A stretch of 39,610 nucleotides of DNA from Verrucomicrobiota bacterium (GCA_014584295.1 JACTNC010000028.1:1-39610), one strand, 5' to 3'. Shown: positions 23,655 to 31,896, counted from the first letter of the stretch. Notes: generated by a model from the letters alone, not told the origin. A program made the numbers and translations.

Positions 23655-25133
23655 ATGTATTTCCTCGCCATCGATCAAAGCACGTCCGCCACGAAGGCTT
23701 TGCTCTTCGATCGCAACGGCGTGTCGGTGGACCGGGAGTCCCTCGAGCACCGGCAGCACCACCCGCATCCCGGTTGGGTGGAGCATGATGCGGAGGAAAT
23801 CTGGCAGAACACGCTGGAGGTGCTGCGGAAGCTGCTTGGTCGGCACGCCCGCAAGAGGAGACAGATCGCGTCGCTATCGATAACCAATCAGCGGGAAACC
23901 GTGGTTGTTTTCGATCGCGCCAGCGGACGTCCGCTGGCTCCCGCGATGGTCTGGCAGTGTCGGCGGGGCGATCCCTTCTGCGCCGCTCACCGCCACTCCG
24001 GTGCGGAGTCACTGGTCCATCGCAAGACGGGTTTGAGGCTTGATGCGTATTTCTCGGGTTCGAAGCTCCAGTGGCTGGTTTGGGACAATCTCGACTTGCG
24101 GAAGAAACTGGCCGATGGAAGCGCGCTCATCGGAACCATGGACGCCTATCTGATCTACAGGCTCACCGGTGGAAAAGTGTTTGCGACTGATCACACCAAC
24201 GCGAGCCGCACACTGCTTTTCGACATCCATGCCCTGCAGTGGGACGATACCCTGTGCGCGCTCTGGGATGTGCCCCGCCATGCGCTTCCGGAAGTGAGGG
24301 AAAGTCCGGATCAGTTTGGAGAGACGACCATCGATGGCATGCTCTCGCAGCCGCTGCCGATCCGCGGAGTGATGGGCGATTCGCAGGCATCGCTGTTTGC
24401 ACAACGTTGTTTTATCCCAGGTTCGGCAAAGATCACTTTTGGCACGGGATCATCCGTCCTTCTCAATATCGGATCGGTGGCACGAACCCTGGACAACGGG
24501 ATTCTCACCGCCCTGGCCTGGGTGCATCGGGGAGTTCCCACCTATGCCTTTGAGGGGATCATCATCTCGTCGGCATCGACGCTGACGTGGCTGCGCGACA
24601 AACTCGGTATGCCCGACGTGCTCGAACTCGAACAACTCGCTCTATCGGTGGCTGACTCGGCTGGAGTTCATCTCATTCCAGCCTTCAATGGCTTGGGTCT
24701 TCCGCATTGGCGCCCTGATGCCCGGGCGGCGATTACCGGATTAACTCCTGCGAGCGATCGGCGGCACATTGCGCGCGCCGCATTCGAGTCGATTGCCTTC
24801 CAGGTAAGGGATGTCCTTGATTCGCTGCGCCGTGCGGCTGGCCTGTCATCGGGTGCGCTGCATGCGGATGGCGGTCCGACGGCGAGCAGTTTCCTGATGC
24901 AACTGACCGCGGACCTGGGTTGCACCGAATTGCGGGTCTCCAACATGCGGGACTGCTCCCCCCTTGGCGCGGTGCTTGCGGGCCAACTGGGACTCGGTTT
25001 GCATGAATCCATCGCCGATCTGGCAAGGATGCCCCATGCTGAAACAATCTATGCTCCTCATGCGACTGCGGAGCAGATCGCTGCACGCCACAGTGCCTGG
25101 TCCCGTGCCCTCCATTCCGTACTTGCGTCATGA
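23655..25133 (+). CDS. glycerol-kinase-like FGGY carbohydrate kinase
   Basis: This is a 492-residue FGGY kinase closest in motif to glycerol kinase: AIDQSTSATKALLFDRNG (phosphate loop), ITNQRETVVVFDR, DAYFSGSKLQWL, catalytic Asp242 in MGDSQAS, and FGTGSSVLLN. The residues that bind glycerol in GlpK (Arg-Glu of NQRET, Tyr of DxYFSG, Asp of GDxQA) are all retained. It may therefore be a true glycerol kinase. However, it sits between a split transketolase and a glycosidase (overlapping the latter by 4 nt), and no glycerol facilitator or GlpD is present. D-apulose ends in a branched bis-hydroxymethyl group that resembles glycerol, so a GlpK-like site is plausible for an apulose kinase (inference). 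Confidence 0.9.
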   Translation: MYFLAIDQSTSATKALLFDRNGVSVDRESLEHRQHHPHPGWVEHDAEEIWQNTLEVLRKLLGRHARKRRQIASLSITNQRETVVVFDRASGRPLAPAMVWQCRRGDPFCAAHRHSGAESLVHRKTGLRLDAYFSGSKLQWLVWDNLDLRKKLADGSALIGTMDAYLIYRLTGGKVFATDHTNASRTLLFDIHALQWDDTLCALWDVPRHALPEVRESPDQFGETTIDGMLSQPLPIRGVMGDSQASLFAQRCFIPGSAKITFGTGSSVLLNIGSVARTLDNGILTALAWVHRGVPTYAFEGIIISSASTLTWLRDKLGMPDVLELEQLALSVADSAGVHLIPAFNGLGLPHWRPDARAAITGLTPASDRRHIARAAFESIAFQVRDVLDSLRRAAGLSSGALHADGGPTASSFLMQLTADLGCTELRVSNMRDCSPLGAVLAGQLGLGLHESIADLARMPHAETIYAPHATAEQIAARHSAWSRALHSVLAS

Positions 25134-27223
25134 ATCCCTCCCCACTTGATCCCCGCCGCGGCATCCTTTTTCTTGTCCCCTTGAAGCTTTCCTGCCTCCT
25201 GCTTGGCGCGTTGACGTGCACGCTGGTTCATGCAGGCGAAAGATCCCTTGTTGATACCGTTCATTCGCCGCACGCGGTCATGTACATGCCTGATCTTGGC
25301 GATGTGAAATGGAACGGAGGGCTTCTCGGCGAGCGATTTGAGGTCTGCCGCACGACCATGGTGCCGCACATGTGGGGGATCCTGAGCGATGCGAAAGCGA
25401 GCCACGCCTGGGAGAACTACCTGATTGCGGCGGGCAAGGCGAAGGGCGAATTCTTCGGCCCACCCTTCAACGACGGGGATTTCCTGAAATGGTTCGAGGC
25501 GCTTGCGCAGGTTTACGCGATCACTCGCGATCCCGCGCTGGATCGGCAGATGGATGGGATCATTGCCGTCATCGCCAAGGCCCAGCGGGAGGATGGCTAT
25601 CTTCACACGCAGACGATCATTCCGCAGCGGGCAGGCGCAAAGGCGAAGGAGTTTGCGGATCGTGAGCATTTCGAGACCTACAACATGGGCCACCTCATAA
25701 CGGCGGCGTGCATCCACAACCGGATCACCGGCAAGACATCCATGCTCGACCTCGCCCGCAAGGCCGCCGACTACATCGACCGGCTGTGCCGGGAGAAGCC
25801 TGAGGAACTTGCCCGCAACGCGATCTGCCCGTCCCACTACATGGGCGTCGTCGAACTCTACCGAACCACACATGATCCCCGCTACCTCGAACTCGGCAGG
25901 CAGCTCATCGAGATCCGCAGCCTGGTACCGCCGGAGCTGGGTTCGGATCAGAATCAGGACCGGATGCCTTTCAGGAAAATGACCCAGGCGGTCGGTCATG
26001 CCGTGCGGGCGAACTACCTCTATGCGGGAGTGGCTGATGTCTTCACCGAGAACGGCGATGCCTCACTCCTTAAGACTCTCACCTCACTTTCAAACAATGT
26101 GGCCGACCGGAAGCTTTACATCACTGGAATGACCGGAGCGATCTACGACGGGGCCTCGCCCGACGGCGTCGACTACACGCAGCACGCTTCGATCAAGACC
26201 ATTCATCAGGCCTATGGGCGCGACTACCAGTTGCCCAATCTCACCGCCTACAACGAAACCTGTGCCACGATTGGCTACGGCATGTGGATCTGGCGACAAC
26301 TTGCGATCACGGGTGAGGCGGCCTACGCTGATCTTTTCGAGCAGACGCTCTACAATGGTGTGCTCCCTGGAATCAGCCTGGACGGCAAGGACTACTTCTA
26401 CGTCAATGCACTGAGGAAGCTTCACGACTTTCACTGGCCGATGCGTTGGTCGCGCACGCGCGAGGCCAACATCCCGGTCAGCTTCTGCTGTCCGCCAAAC
26501 GTGGTCAGAACCATCGCCGAGGCGCACAACTATGTCTATGCGCTATCGCCGGGGACGATCTGGGTAAACCTCTATGGCGCCAGCACGCTTGATACTGCAT
26601 GGGCCGGAGACGGACAGCGAATCAAGCTGCGGCAGGAAACGGATTATCCATGGAACGGCGCAGTAAGGATCATCGTCGAGCAGGCGCCCACCTCCGAAGT
26701 CACCTTCAAGCTACGCGTCCCAGGCTGGCTCCGCGATGGGGCTACGCTGCGCGTCAATGGCAGACCCTTTGCCACCACGATCAAGCCAGGCAGCTATACC
26801 GATGTGACGCGTACGTGGAAGACTGGAGACACCGTGGACTTTGACATGACCTTCAAGCCAACGCTTTGGGAGGCGAATCCGCTCGTGGAGGAGACGCTCG
26901 GTCAGGTGGCCCTCAAGTGCGGTCCTCTTGTCTATTGTGTGGAATCGAATGACCTTCCCGCTGGCGTCAGGCTGAAGGATGTCGTTGTCAATCTTGGTGC
27001 ACGTTCCTCATTTGAAGCAAAACGCGAGTCGATCTCCGGGGCGTCGCTGGTGACCCTTTCGTTCGATGCGCTGGCTCTGCAACGTGCCGACTGGAGTGAT
27101 CGCGAGCTCTATCGTGAAGTCGGTTCGCATACTCCCTCACCGGTTCGCATCAAGGCTGTTCCGTATTACGCCTGGGGCAATCGAGGTGACACTGAAATGA
27201 CTGTCTGGCTGCCTGCGCGTTGA
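25130..27223 (+). CDS. exported GH127-family glycoside hydrolase (beta-L-arabinofuranosidase type)
   Basis: This is a 697-residue protein of family GH127 (DUF1680) with a signal sequence (LKLSCLLLGALTCTLVHAG), so it is periplasmic or exported. The thiol/zinc site of HypBA1 is recognisable: Glu376 and Cys378 in NETCATIG, then Cys453-Cys454 in SFCCPPN. The spacing matches HypBA1 Glu338/Cys340 and Cys417/Cys418 within two residues; Cys453 would be the nucleophile. The usual landmarks PPFNDGDFLKWFEA, EHFETYNMGH and AHNYVYALSPGTIWVNLY are also present. Known members remove beta-L-arabinofuranose or, in rhamnogalacturonan II breakdown, an aceric-acid residue. It overlaps the FGGY kinase by 4 nt, which ties it to the operon; it probably liberates the sugar that the operon consumes. 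Confidence 0.92.
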   Translation: MNPSPLDPRRGILFLVPLKLSCLLLGALTCTLVHAGERSLVDTVHSPHAVMYMPDLGDVKWNGGLLGERFEVCRTTMVPHMWGILSDAKASHAWENYLIAAGKAKGEFFGPPFNDGDFLKWFEALAQVYAITRDPALDRQMDGIIAVIAKAQREDGYLHTQTIIPQRAGAKAKEFADREHFETYNMGHLITAACIHNRITGKTSMLDLARKAADYIDRLCREKPEELARNAICPSHYMGVVELYRTTHDPRYLELGRQLIEIRSLVPPELGSDQNQDRMPFRKMTQAVGHAVRANYLYAGVADVFTENGDASLLKTLTSLSNNVADRKLYITGMTGAIYDGASPDGVDYTQHASIKTIHQAYGRDYQLPNLTAYNETCATIGYGMWIWRQLAITGEAAYADLFEQTLYNGVLPGISLDGKDYFYVNALRKLHDFHWPMRWSRTREANIPVSFCCPPNVVRTIAEAHNYVYALSPGTIWVNLYGASTLDTAWAGDGQRIKLRQETDYPWNGAVRIIVEQAPTSEVTFKLRVPGWLRDGATLRVNGRPFATTIKPGSYTDVTRTWKTGDTVDFDMTFKPTLWEANPLVEETLGQVALKCGPLVYCVESNDLPAGVRLKDVVVNLGARSSFEAKRESISGASLVTLSFDALALQRADWSDRELYREVGSHTPSPVRIKAVPYYAWGNRGDTEMTVWLPAR

Positions 27224-27262
27224 ATTCTTTTTTGCGTTTATCCCTGTTCAAAATCCCCCTCC

Positions 27263-28576
27263 ATGAGCGATTCCCCAGTATCCCCATCGACACCTACCGC
27301 AGACGACTCGGTCGTCACAAAACAACAATGGAAATGGTCGGCGCTCGCCGGCATGGCGTCGTACCTTGATGCCGGTTCGATCGTCGCTCTAGCCGCAAGT
27401 CTTGCTGCCTTTCAGGAGGAGTTTCACCTGAGCAAGGGCAGTGTTGGTGCCCTTCAGGCGATCGGACCGAATGCCATTGGCTGCGCGATCGGTGCATTTG
27501 TCGGAGGCTGGCTGGGAGATAAACTCGGTCGGAAGCGCATTTACCAATGGGACCTGCTCGTCTACGCCGCGGGCATCCTGTGCATGGCGCTGTCCGTCAA
27601 TGCAGGCATGCTTTTTGCCGGCACATTTGTTGTAGGTGTTGCCGTAGGCGCAGACGTGCCGACCTCTTTGGCACTTGTGGGAGAATTTGCACCAGCCCGT
27701 GCGCGGGGGAAGCTGCTTGGCTTTACGCAGGTCGCCTGGTGCCTGGGGCCCTCCGTCGTGCTCTGGTTGGCGATGGCATTGGCGCCGCTGGGCTTGATGG
27801 GCAACCGGATCCTGTTTCTTCACCTGTTTGTTGTTGCACTTGTCACCTGGGCCTTGCGTCGCGGGCTCGCTGAATCTGCGCGCTGGAAGGCCGCCGCTGC
27901 TACCGCCCGGGAGCAGGTCTCCGCGCTCCTTTCGCCGTCGAATGTTCGAGCAATGATCTGGACGGGCACGATTTACCTTTTCTGGAATCTTACCGCGGGA
28001 ACCAACGGTGCGTTTGGCGCCTATTTTAACCGGGTGCTTCTTGGAGGAAAAGATGTCAGTGCAGCCCATGCGCAAGCGGTCGGTACCGGTCTCGCGAGCC
28101 TGTCATTCCTCTGCACGATGCTGGCGACGGTGTTCCTGTTCATGCCGTTCTCCGATCGGAGTTTCAGGGCCAGAAAATGGCTTTGGGGCGTCGGCTCGAT
28201 CCTGCAGATTGTTTCCTGGGGCATGCTCATGTTCGTGCCGTACACCGTGCCGACGGTCTTTGCCAATACCATCCTGTTTGGCGTCGGTGCAGCCCTTGCG
28301 GGTGAGGCTTTCTACAAGGTGTTCAGTCAGGAACTTTTTCCCACCCTGCAGCGTGGCACCGCCCAGGGAATCACCTTCGGAGCGGCTCGGGTGCTGCTCG
28401 GCATCTGGAGTTTTGTCGCTCCGATGCTGATCGACGATCAGAATCCGAATTTTCATGCACTGGCGCTTATGCTGACTCTATTCCTCGTGGTCAGTGGCGC
28501 GGTGGGATTCTTCTTCATGCCCGATACCTCAGGGAAATCACTCGAGCAGATTGCAGCGGAACGCGCGCGCTCATGA
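27263..28576 (+). CDS. MFS sugar/sugar-acid transporter
   Basis: This is a 437-residue major facilitator superfamily transporter with about 12 predicted membrane segments. The diagnostic loop motif GGWLGDKLGRKRIYQWD occurs between helices 2 and 3, and the sugar-porter-type stretch PTSLALVGEFAPARARGK after helix 4. The second half contains LFPTLQRGTAQGITFGAARV. The N-terminus is hydrophilic and Ser/Thr-rich. It starts 39 nt after GH127 and ends 58 nt before the RLP. It is probably the inner-membrane importer for the sugar released by GH127, or for the acid sugar used by the kinase and RLP. Family membership is secure but the substrate is not. Confidence 0.9.
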   Translation: MSDSPVSPSTPTADDSVVTKQQWKWSALAGMASYLDAGSIVALAASLAAFQEEFHLSKGSVGALQAIGPNAIGCAIGAFVGGWLGDKLGRKRIYQWDLLVYAAGILCMALSVNAGMLFAGTFVVGVAVGADVPTSLALVGEFAPARARGKLLGFTQVAWCLGPSVVLWLAMALAPLGLMGNRILFLHLFVVALVTWALRRGLAESARWKAAAATAREQVSALLSPSNVRAMIWTGTIYLFWNLTAGTNGAFGAYFNRVLLGGKDVSAAHAQAVGTGLASLSFLCTMLATVFLFMPFSDRSFRARKWLWGVGSILQIVSWGMLMFVPYTVPTVFANTILFGVGAALAGEAFYKVFSQELFPTLQRGTAQGITFGAARVLLGIWSFVAPMLIDDQNPNFHALALMLTLFLVVSGAVGFFFMPDTSGKSLEQIAAERARS

Positions 28577-28634
28577 ACCGGGATTGCAGCGTCTGCGGTC
28601 GTTGACCCGCATCATTGGATTCGCCGAATCACTC

Positions 28635-29879
28635 ATGAGCCGGTTTACAGCGACCTACCTGATCGAGACTGCGCTTCCTGTCGAGCAGGCTGCCGCTACT
28701 CTGGCTGGGGAACAGTCATCCGGGACATTTGTGGCCGTGCCTGGCGAAACCGCAGAGTTGAAGGAGCGCTTTGCCGCGCGTGTCGAGTCGGTCACACTTC
28801 GCGATTCCGTCACCGAACCCTCGATCCCGACAGGGCGGGCCGCGGCGCCGGTCTACCGTCGCGCCGAGGTCAAGGTATCATGGCCGCTGGAAAACGTGGG
28901 CACCAACCTGCCCACGCTGGTTTCCACCCTGCAGGGTAATCTCTACGAGCTTTCCCAACTATCTGGCATCAAGCTACTCGATTTCGACGTTCCTTCGGGA
29001 TTCACCAACGCTTTTCGAGGCCCGGCATTCGGAGTTGCTGGCTGCCGCAAGCTCACCCGCGTGGAGGACCGACCGCTCATCGGAACGATCATTAAGCCTA
29101 GCATTGGACTATCTCCTGCACAAACCGCCGCAATGGTGGATGAACTTGTCGAAGCAGGTATTGATTTCCTGAAGGATGATGAGTTGATGGCCAATCCTCC
29201 GCATTCGCCCTTCGACGAACGCGTCGATGCTGTGATGCGGGTGATCCAGCGGCACGCGGACCGCACCGGGAGAAAAGCGATGTATGCCTTCAACATCAGC
29301 GATGAGAACGATCCGATGCAGCGACACTACGACAAGGTCGTGAGCGCTGGAGGGACCTGTGTCATGCTCAGCATCAACAGCGTGGGACTCGGTGCCGCTA
29401 AGAATATCTGTGATCGCGGCCAACTCGCGATCCACGGTCACCGCAACGGTTGGGGCATGCTCAACCGGCATCCGATGCTGGGGATGGAGTTTCCCGCGTA
29501 CCAGAAACTCTGGCGCCTCGCCGGAGTTGATCAGCTCCACGTGAACGGGATCGCCAACAAGTTCTGGGAGCCGGACGACTCCGTTGTCCGATCCATCACA
29601 TCCTGTCTCGATCCACAGCCGCTGGGTCGCCCCATTTTGCCCGTGGTTTCCTCCGGACAATGGGGCGGTCAGGCACCCGAAACGTGGCGGCGCACGCGGA
29701 CGCTTGATCTGCTTTACATGGCCGGTGGCGGCATCCAGGCCCATCCGGACGGACCGGCCGCGGGAGTGCGGGCTCTCAGGAAATGGTGGGAGGCGGCTGT
29801 CGAGGGTCTGACGCAATCCGAGGCCGCGGCGAAATATCAAGAACTCGCGAAGTCCATTGCGAGATTCGGTCGTTCCTGA
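28635..29879 (+). CDS. RuBisCO-like protein (form IV; candidate 3-oxo-isoapionate-4-phosphate transcarboxylase/hydrolase)
   Basis: This is a 414-residue RuBisCO large-subunit homologue. Aligned by eye with spinach numbering, nearly every catalytic residue is kept: Glu26 (E60), Asn102 (N123), Lys154 (K175), carbamate Lys180 with Asp182 and Glu183 (K201, D203, E204), His269-Arg270 (H294, R295), His302 (H327), loop-6 Lys309 (K334), Ser340-Gly341 (S379-G380), and a GGG at 364-366. Differences include Ser156 for K177 and Ile for T173. True RuBisCO is unlikely: no small subunit or phosphoribulokinase is present, loop 6 reads GIANKFWEP, and a DUF1537 kinase follows 3 nt later. This RLP plus kinase pair is the signature of OiaX/OiaK, which turn 3-oxo-isoapionate into 3-phosphoglycerate and glycolate. 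The start at 28635 follows the family length. Confidence 0.9.
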   Translation: MSRFTATYLIETALPVEQAAATLAGEQSSGTFVAVPGETAELKERFAARVESVTLRDSVTEPSIPTGRAAAPVYRRAEVKVSWPLENVGTNLPTLVSTLQGNLYELSQLSGIKLLDFDVPSGFTNAFRGPAFGVAGCRKLTRVEDRPLIGTIIKPSIGLSPAQTAAMVDELVEAGIDFLKDDELMANPPHSPFDERVDAVMRVIQRHADRTGRKAMYAFNISDENDPMQRHYDKVVSAGGTCVMLSINSVGLGAAKNICDRGQLAIHGHRNGWGMLNRHPMLGMEFPAYQKLWRLAGVDQLHVNGIANKFWEPDDSVVRSITSCLDPQPLGRPILPVVSSGQWGGQAPETWRRTRTLDLLYMAGGGIQAHPDGPAAGVRALRKWWEAAVEGLTQSEAAAKYQELAKSIARFGRS

Positions 29880-29882
29880 GTC

Positions 29883-31208
29883 ATGCTTCGACTCGCCTAT
29901 TTTGCCGACGATTTCACGGGCGCGACCGACGCCTTGGAGTCACTCGCTAACTCCGGATTGAGGACGAGACTCTTTCTGCGCGTGCCGACAGCGGCTGATT
30001 GCCAGGGGCTCGACGCGATAGGTGTGGCAGGTCTCACACGCTCACTTGCTCCTGATGCGATGGAGCGGGAACTGCGGCCCGCCTTTCAGTCACTGCGTGA
30101 GCTTTCGCCGCGCCATGTGCACTACAAGGTTTGCTCCACATTCGACTCTTCGCCGAACGTGGGAAACATCGGACGTGCAATCGAGATTGGCGCGGAGGTC
30201 TTTGAACGGGGCGTCGTGCCGGTATTGGTAGCTGCGCCAGCCTTGGGACGCTATTGCGCGTTCGGAAATCTCTTCGCACGATTCGGGATAGGGAGTTCAG
30301 GTGCGATCCACAGACTGGATCGCCACCCTTCGATCAGTCGCCATCCAGTGACGCCGATGACCGAGGCGGACCTCCGCGTACATCTTTCCCGACAGACGAA
30401 ACTCTCGATTGGACTGCTCGATTTTCGCGGGCTAGAGCAGGATGCCGCATCGGCGTTTGTGGCACTTCAGGAAACCGGGGACAGGATCATCCTCATAGAT
30501 GGTTTGAATGATGGGCATCTGCTCCGCGCCGGGACGCTGCTCGACAGCCTGCCCGGCCCCACACGGTATATTGTTGGCTCGTCTGGCGTGGGCACCGCGC
30601 TCTGTTCCCATTGGGCGAAACAGGGGACGCTGACGGCACCCGTTGAATACTCCAGTGCGGATTCTGGGAGTCCGCTGCTTGTTGTTTCAGGGAGCTGCTC
30701 GGTGGTCACGGCGGGGCAGATCGATTGGGCGCAGGAGAATGGATTCGAAGTAATCTCTGTGGAACCCGAACATCCTGATGGGCCAGATGCGCTCGCCAAG
30801 GTATGCGGGAGCCTGCGCAAGGGCAGACATGTTATCGCATGCACACATAGGGCATATTCGGGAACGAGTGCCCCGGCGGAAAGGATTGGAGCCGCGCTCG
30901 GGCGGCTAGCTCGGGCTGCGATTGGAGCGACCGGTGCCTGTCGCGTTGTCGTGGCGGGAGGAGACACTTCGAGCTACGCTGCGCGTGCGCTGGGGATAGA
31001 ATCACTGGAAATGGTTGCTCCGCTCGTACCCGGTGCACCCCTCTGTCGGGCGCGCGCCCCGGGATCGCCTGTTGACGGATTGATCGTGAACTTCAAGGGC
31101 GGACAGGTGGGGGCCCCCGGATATTTTGCGCAGGCGGCGGGTGGCCCGGTTTCCAATCCTTCGCAGCCGGTGCTGAGGAGCACGCAGGCCCTGCGTTCTC
31201 TCCATTGA
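29883..31208 (+). CDS. DUF1537 four-carbon acid sugar kinase family protein (OiaK-like)
   Basis: This is a 441-residue kinase of the DUF1537 family (OtnK, DtnK, OiaK). The N-terminal substrate domain has ADDFTGATD (8-16), YKVCSTFDSSP (81-91), APALGRY (118-124) and RLDRHPSISRHPVTPM. The C-terminal ATP-binding domain has SGSCSVVTAGQI, GGDTSS (359-364), PGAPLCR (383-389) and FKGGQVG (404-410). In the last motif the family's usual G-x-x-D-x-F reads GAPGYF, so the Asp is Gly413. Known members phosphorylate 3-oxo-tetronates, threonate, erythronate or 3-oxo-isoapionate. It is 3 nt after the RLP. Tetronate pathways use OtnC/OtnI or PdxA2, and neither is present, so an OiaK role with the RLP is the best reading. 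Confidence 0.9.
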   Translation: MLRLAYFADDFTGATDALESLANSGLRTRLFLRVPTAADCQGLDAIGVAGLTRSLAPDAMERELRPAFQSLRELSPRHVHYKVCSTFDSSPNVGNIGRAIEIGAEVFERGVVPVLVAAPALGRYCAFGNLFARFGIGSSGAIHRLDRHPSISRHPVTPMTEADLRVHLSRQTKLSIGLLDFRGLEQDAASAFVALQETGDRIILIDGLNDGHLLRAGTLLDSLPGPTRYIVGSSGVGTALCSHWAKQGTLTAPVEYSSADSGSPLLVVSGSCSVVTAGQIDWAQENGFEVISVEPEHPDGPDALAKVCGSLRKGRHVIACTHRAYSGTSAPAERIGAALGRLARAAIGATGACRVVVAGGDTSSYAARALGIESLEMVAPLVPGAPLCRARAPGSPVDGLIVNFKGGQVGAPGYFAQAAGGPVSNPSQPVLRSTQALRSLH

Positions 31209-31233
31209 GCAGATCGATTGTGGCTATTTCCAT

Positions 31234-31896
31234 ATGCAAAAGAAGACCCTCGCACTCATCCATACCTCGGCGACGCTTGTTCCCGTATTCCAGCAATTGA
31301 CCAAGGCCAGGCTGCCGACGGTGGAAACCTTCAACATCGTTGACGACAGCCTTGTGCGTCAGATTGGTGCCAAGGGGGGAATAACGGAGGATATTGCCGC
31401 GCGTGTCGCCGCGTACATCGGTTCCGCAGCTTCAGGCGGTGCTGATTGCATCCTTGTGACATGCTCTTCGATTGGACCCGCCGTTGAAGCAGTGGCGGCG
31501 TCGGTGCAGGTTCCGGTCTTGCGGGTGGACCAGCCTATGGCGGATCGAGCCGTGCAGACGGGTCGTCGCATCGGAGTCATAGCGACGCTGCCAACGACTC
31601 TCAATCCGACCGCGGACCTTGTCCGCCGGATGGCGGCCCTGGCGGGGAAGTCGGTGGAGCTGACCACTCGTCTGTGCGAAGGCGCGTTCGAAGCGCTCAT
31701 GGCCGGTGATGCGGAGAGGCATGATTCGCTTGTTGCTTCCGCGCTGAGGGAACTCTCAAGGCAGGTTGATGTGATTGTTCTCGCGCAGGCGTCCATGGCG
31801 CGCGTCGTGGATACGCTGTCGGAATCGGACAGGCGCGTTCCCATTCTCGCGAGTCCGCCGTTGGCCGTTGAACATCTTGCCACGGTGCTTGCATGA
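31234..31896 (+). CDS. Asp/Glu racemase-superfamily protein with a single catalytic cysteine
   Basis: This is a 220-residue member of the aspartate/glutamate (hydantoin) racemase superfamily. The first cysteine motif, VTCSSIGPAV (Cys77), is kept. At the second site, usually G-C-A/T-x-M, the sequence is LAQASMARV, so the second cysteine is Ala186. Two-base racemization needs both cysteines, so this protein is unlikely to be a conventional racemase; one-cysteine relatives such as arylmalonate decarboxylase or maleate isomerase do other chemistry on carboxylates. It is the last gene before a terminator, 25 nt after the DUF1537 kinase, so it probably acts on an acid intermediate of the same pathway, perhaps as an isomerase. 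No specific reaction can be assigned. Confidence 0.85.
   Translation: MQKKTLALIHTSATLVPVFQQLTKARLPTVETFNIVDDSLVRQIGAKGGITEDIAARVAAYIGSAASGGADCILVTCSSIGPAVEAVAASVQVPVLRVDQPMADRAVQTGRRIGVIATLPTTLNPTADLVRRMAALAGKSVELTTRLCEGAFEALMAGDAERHDSLVASALRELSRQVDVIVLAQASMARVVDTLSESDRRVPILASPPLAVEHLATVLA

Noticed and set aside
27224..27262. T-run after GH127 as a terminator
   Set aside because: The six T's at about 27228-27235 are not preceded by a stable hairpin, and the MFS gene follows closely, so read-through is likely.
28494..28634. Upstream extension of the RLP overlapping the MFS gene
   Set aside because: The family begins near the ATG at 28635. The extension would overlap the transporter by over 80 nt in another frame and has no RuBisCO similarity.
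28635..29879. A true CO2-fixing RuBisCO
   Set aside because: There is no small subunit, phosphoribulokinase or carboxysome gene, K177 and T173 are changed, and the operon is catabolic with a DUF1537 kinase directly after it.
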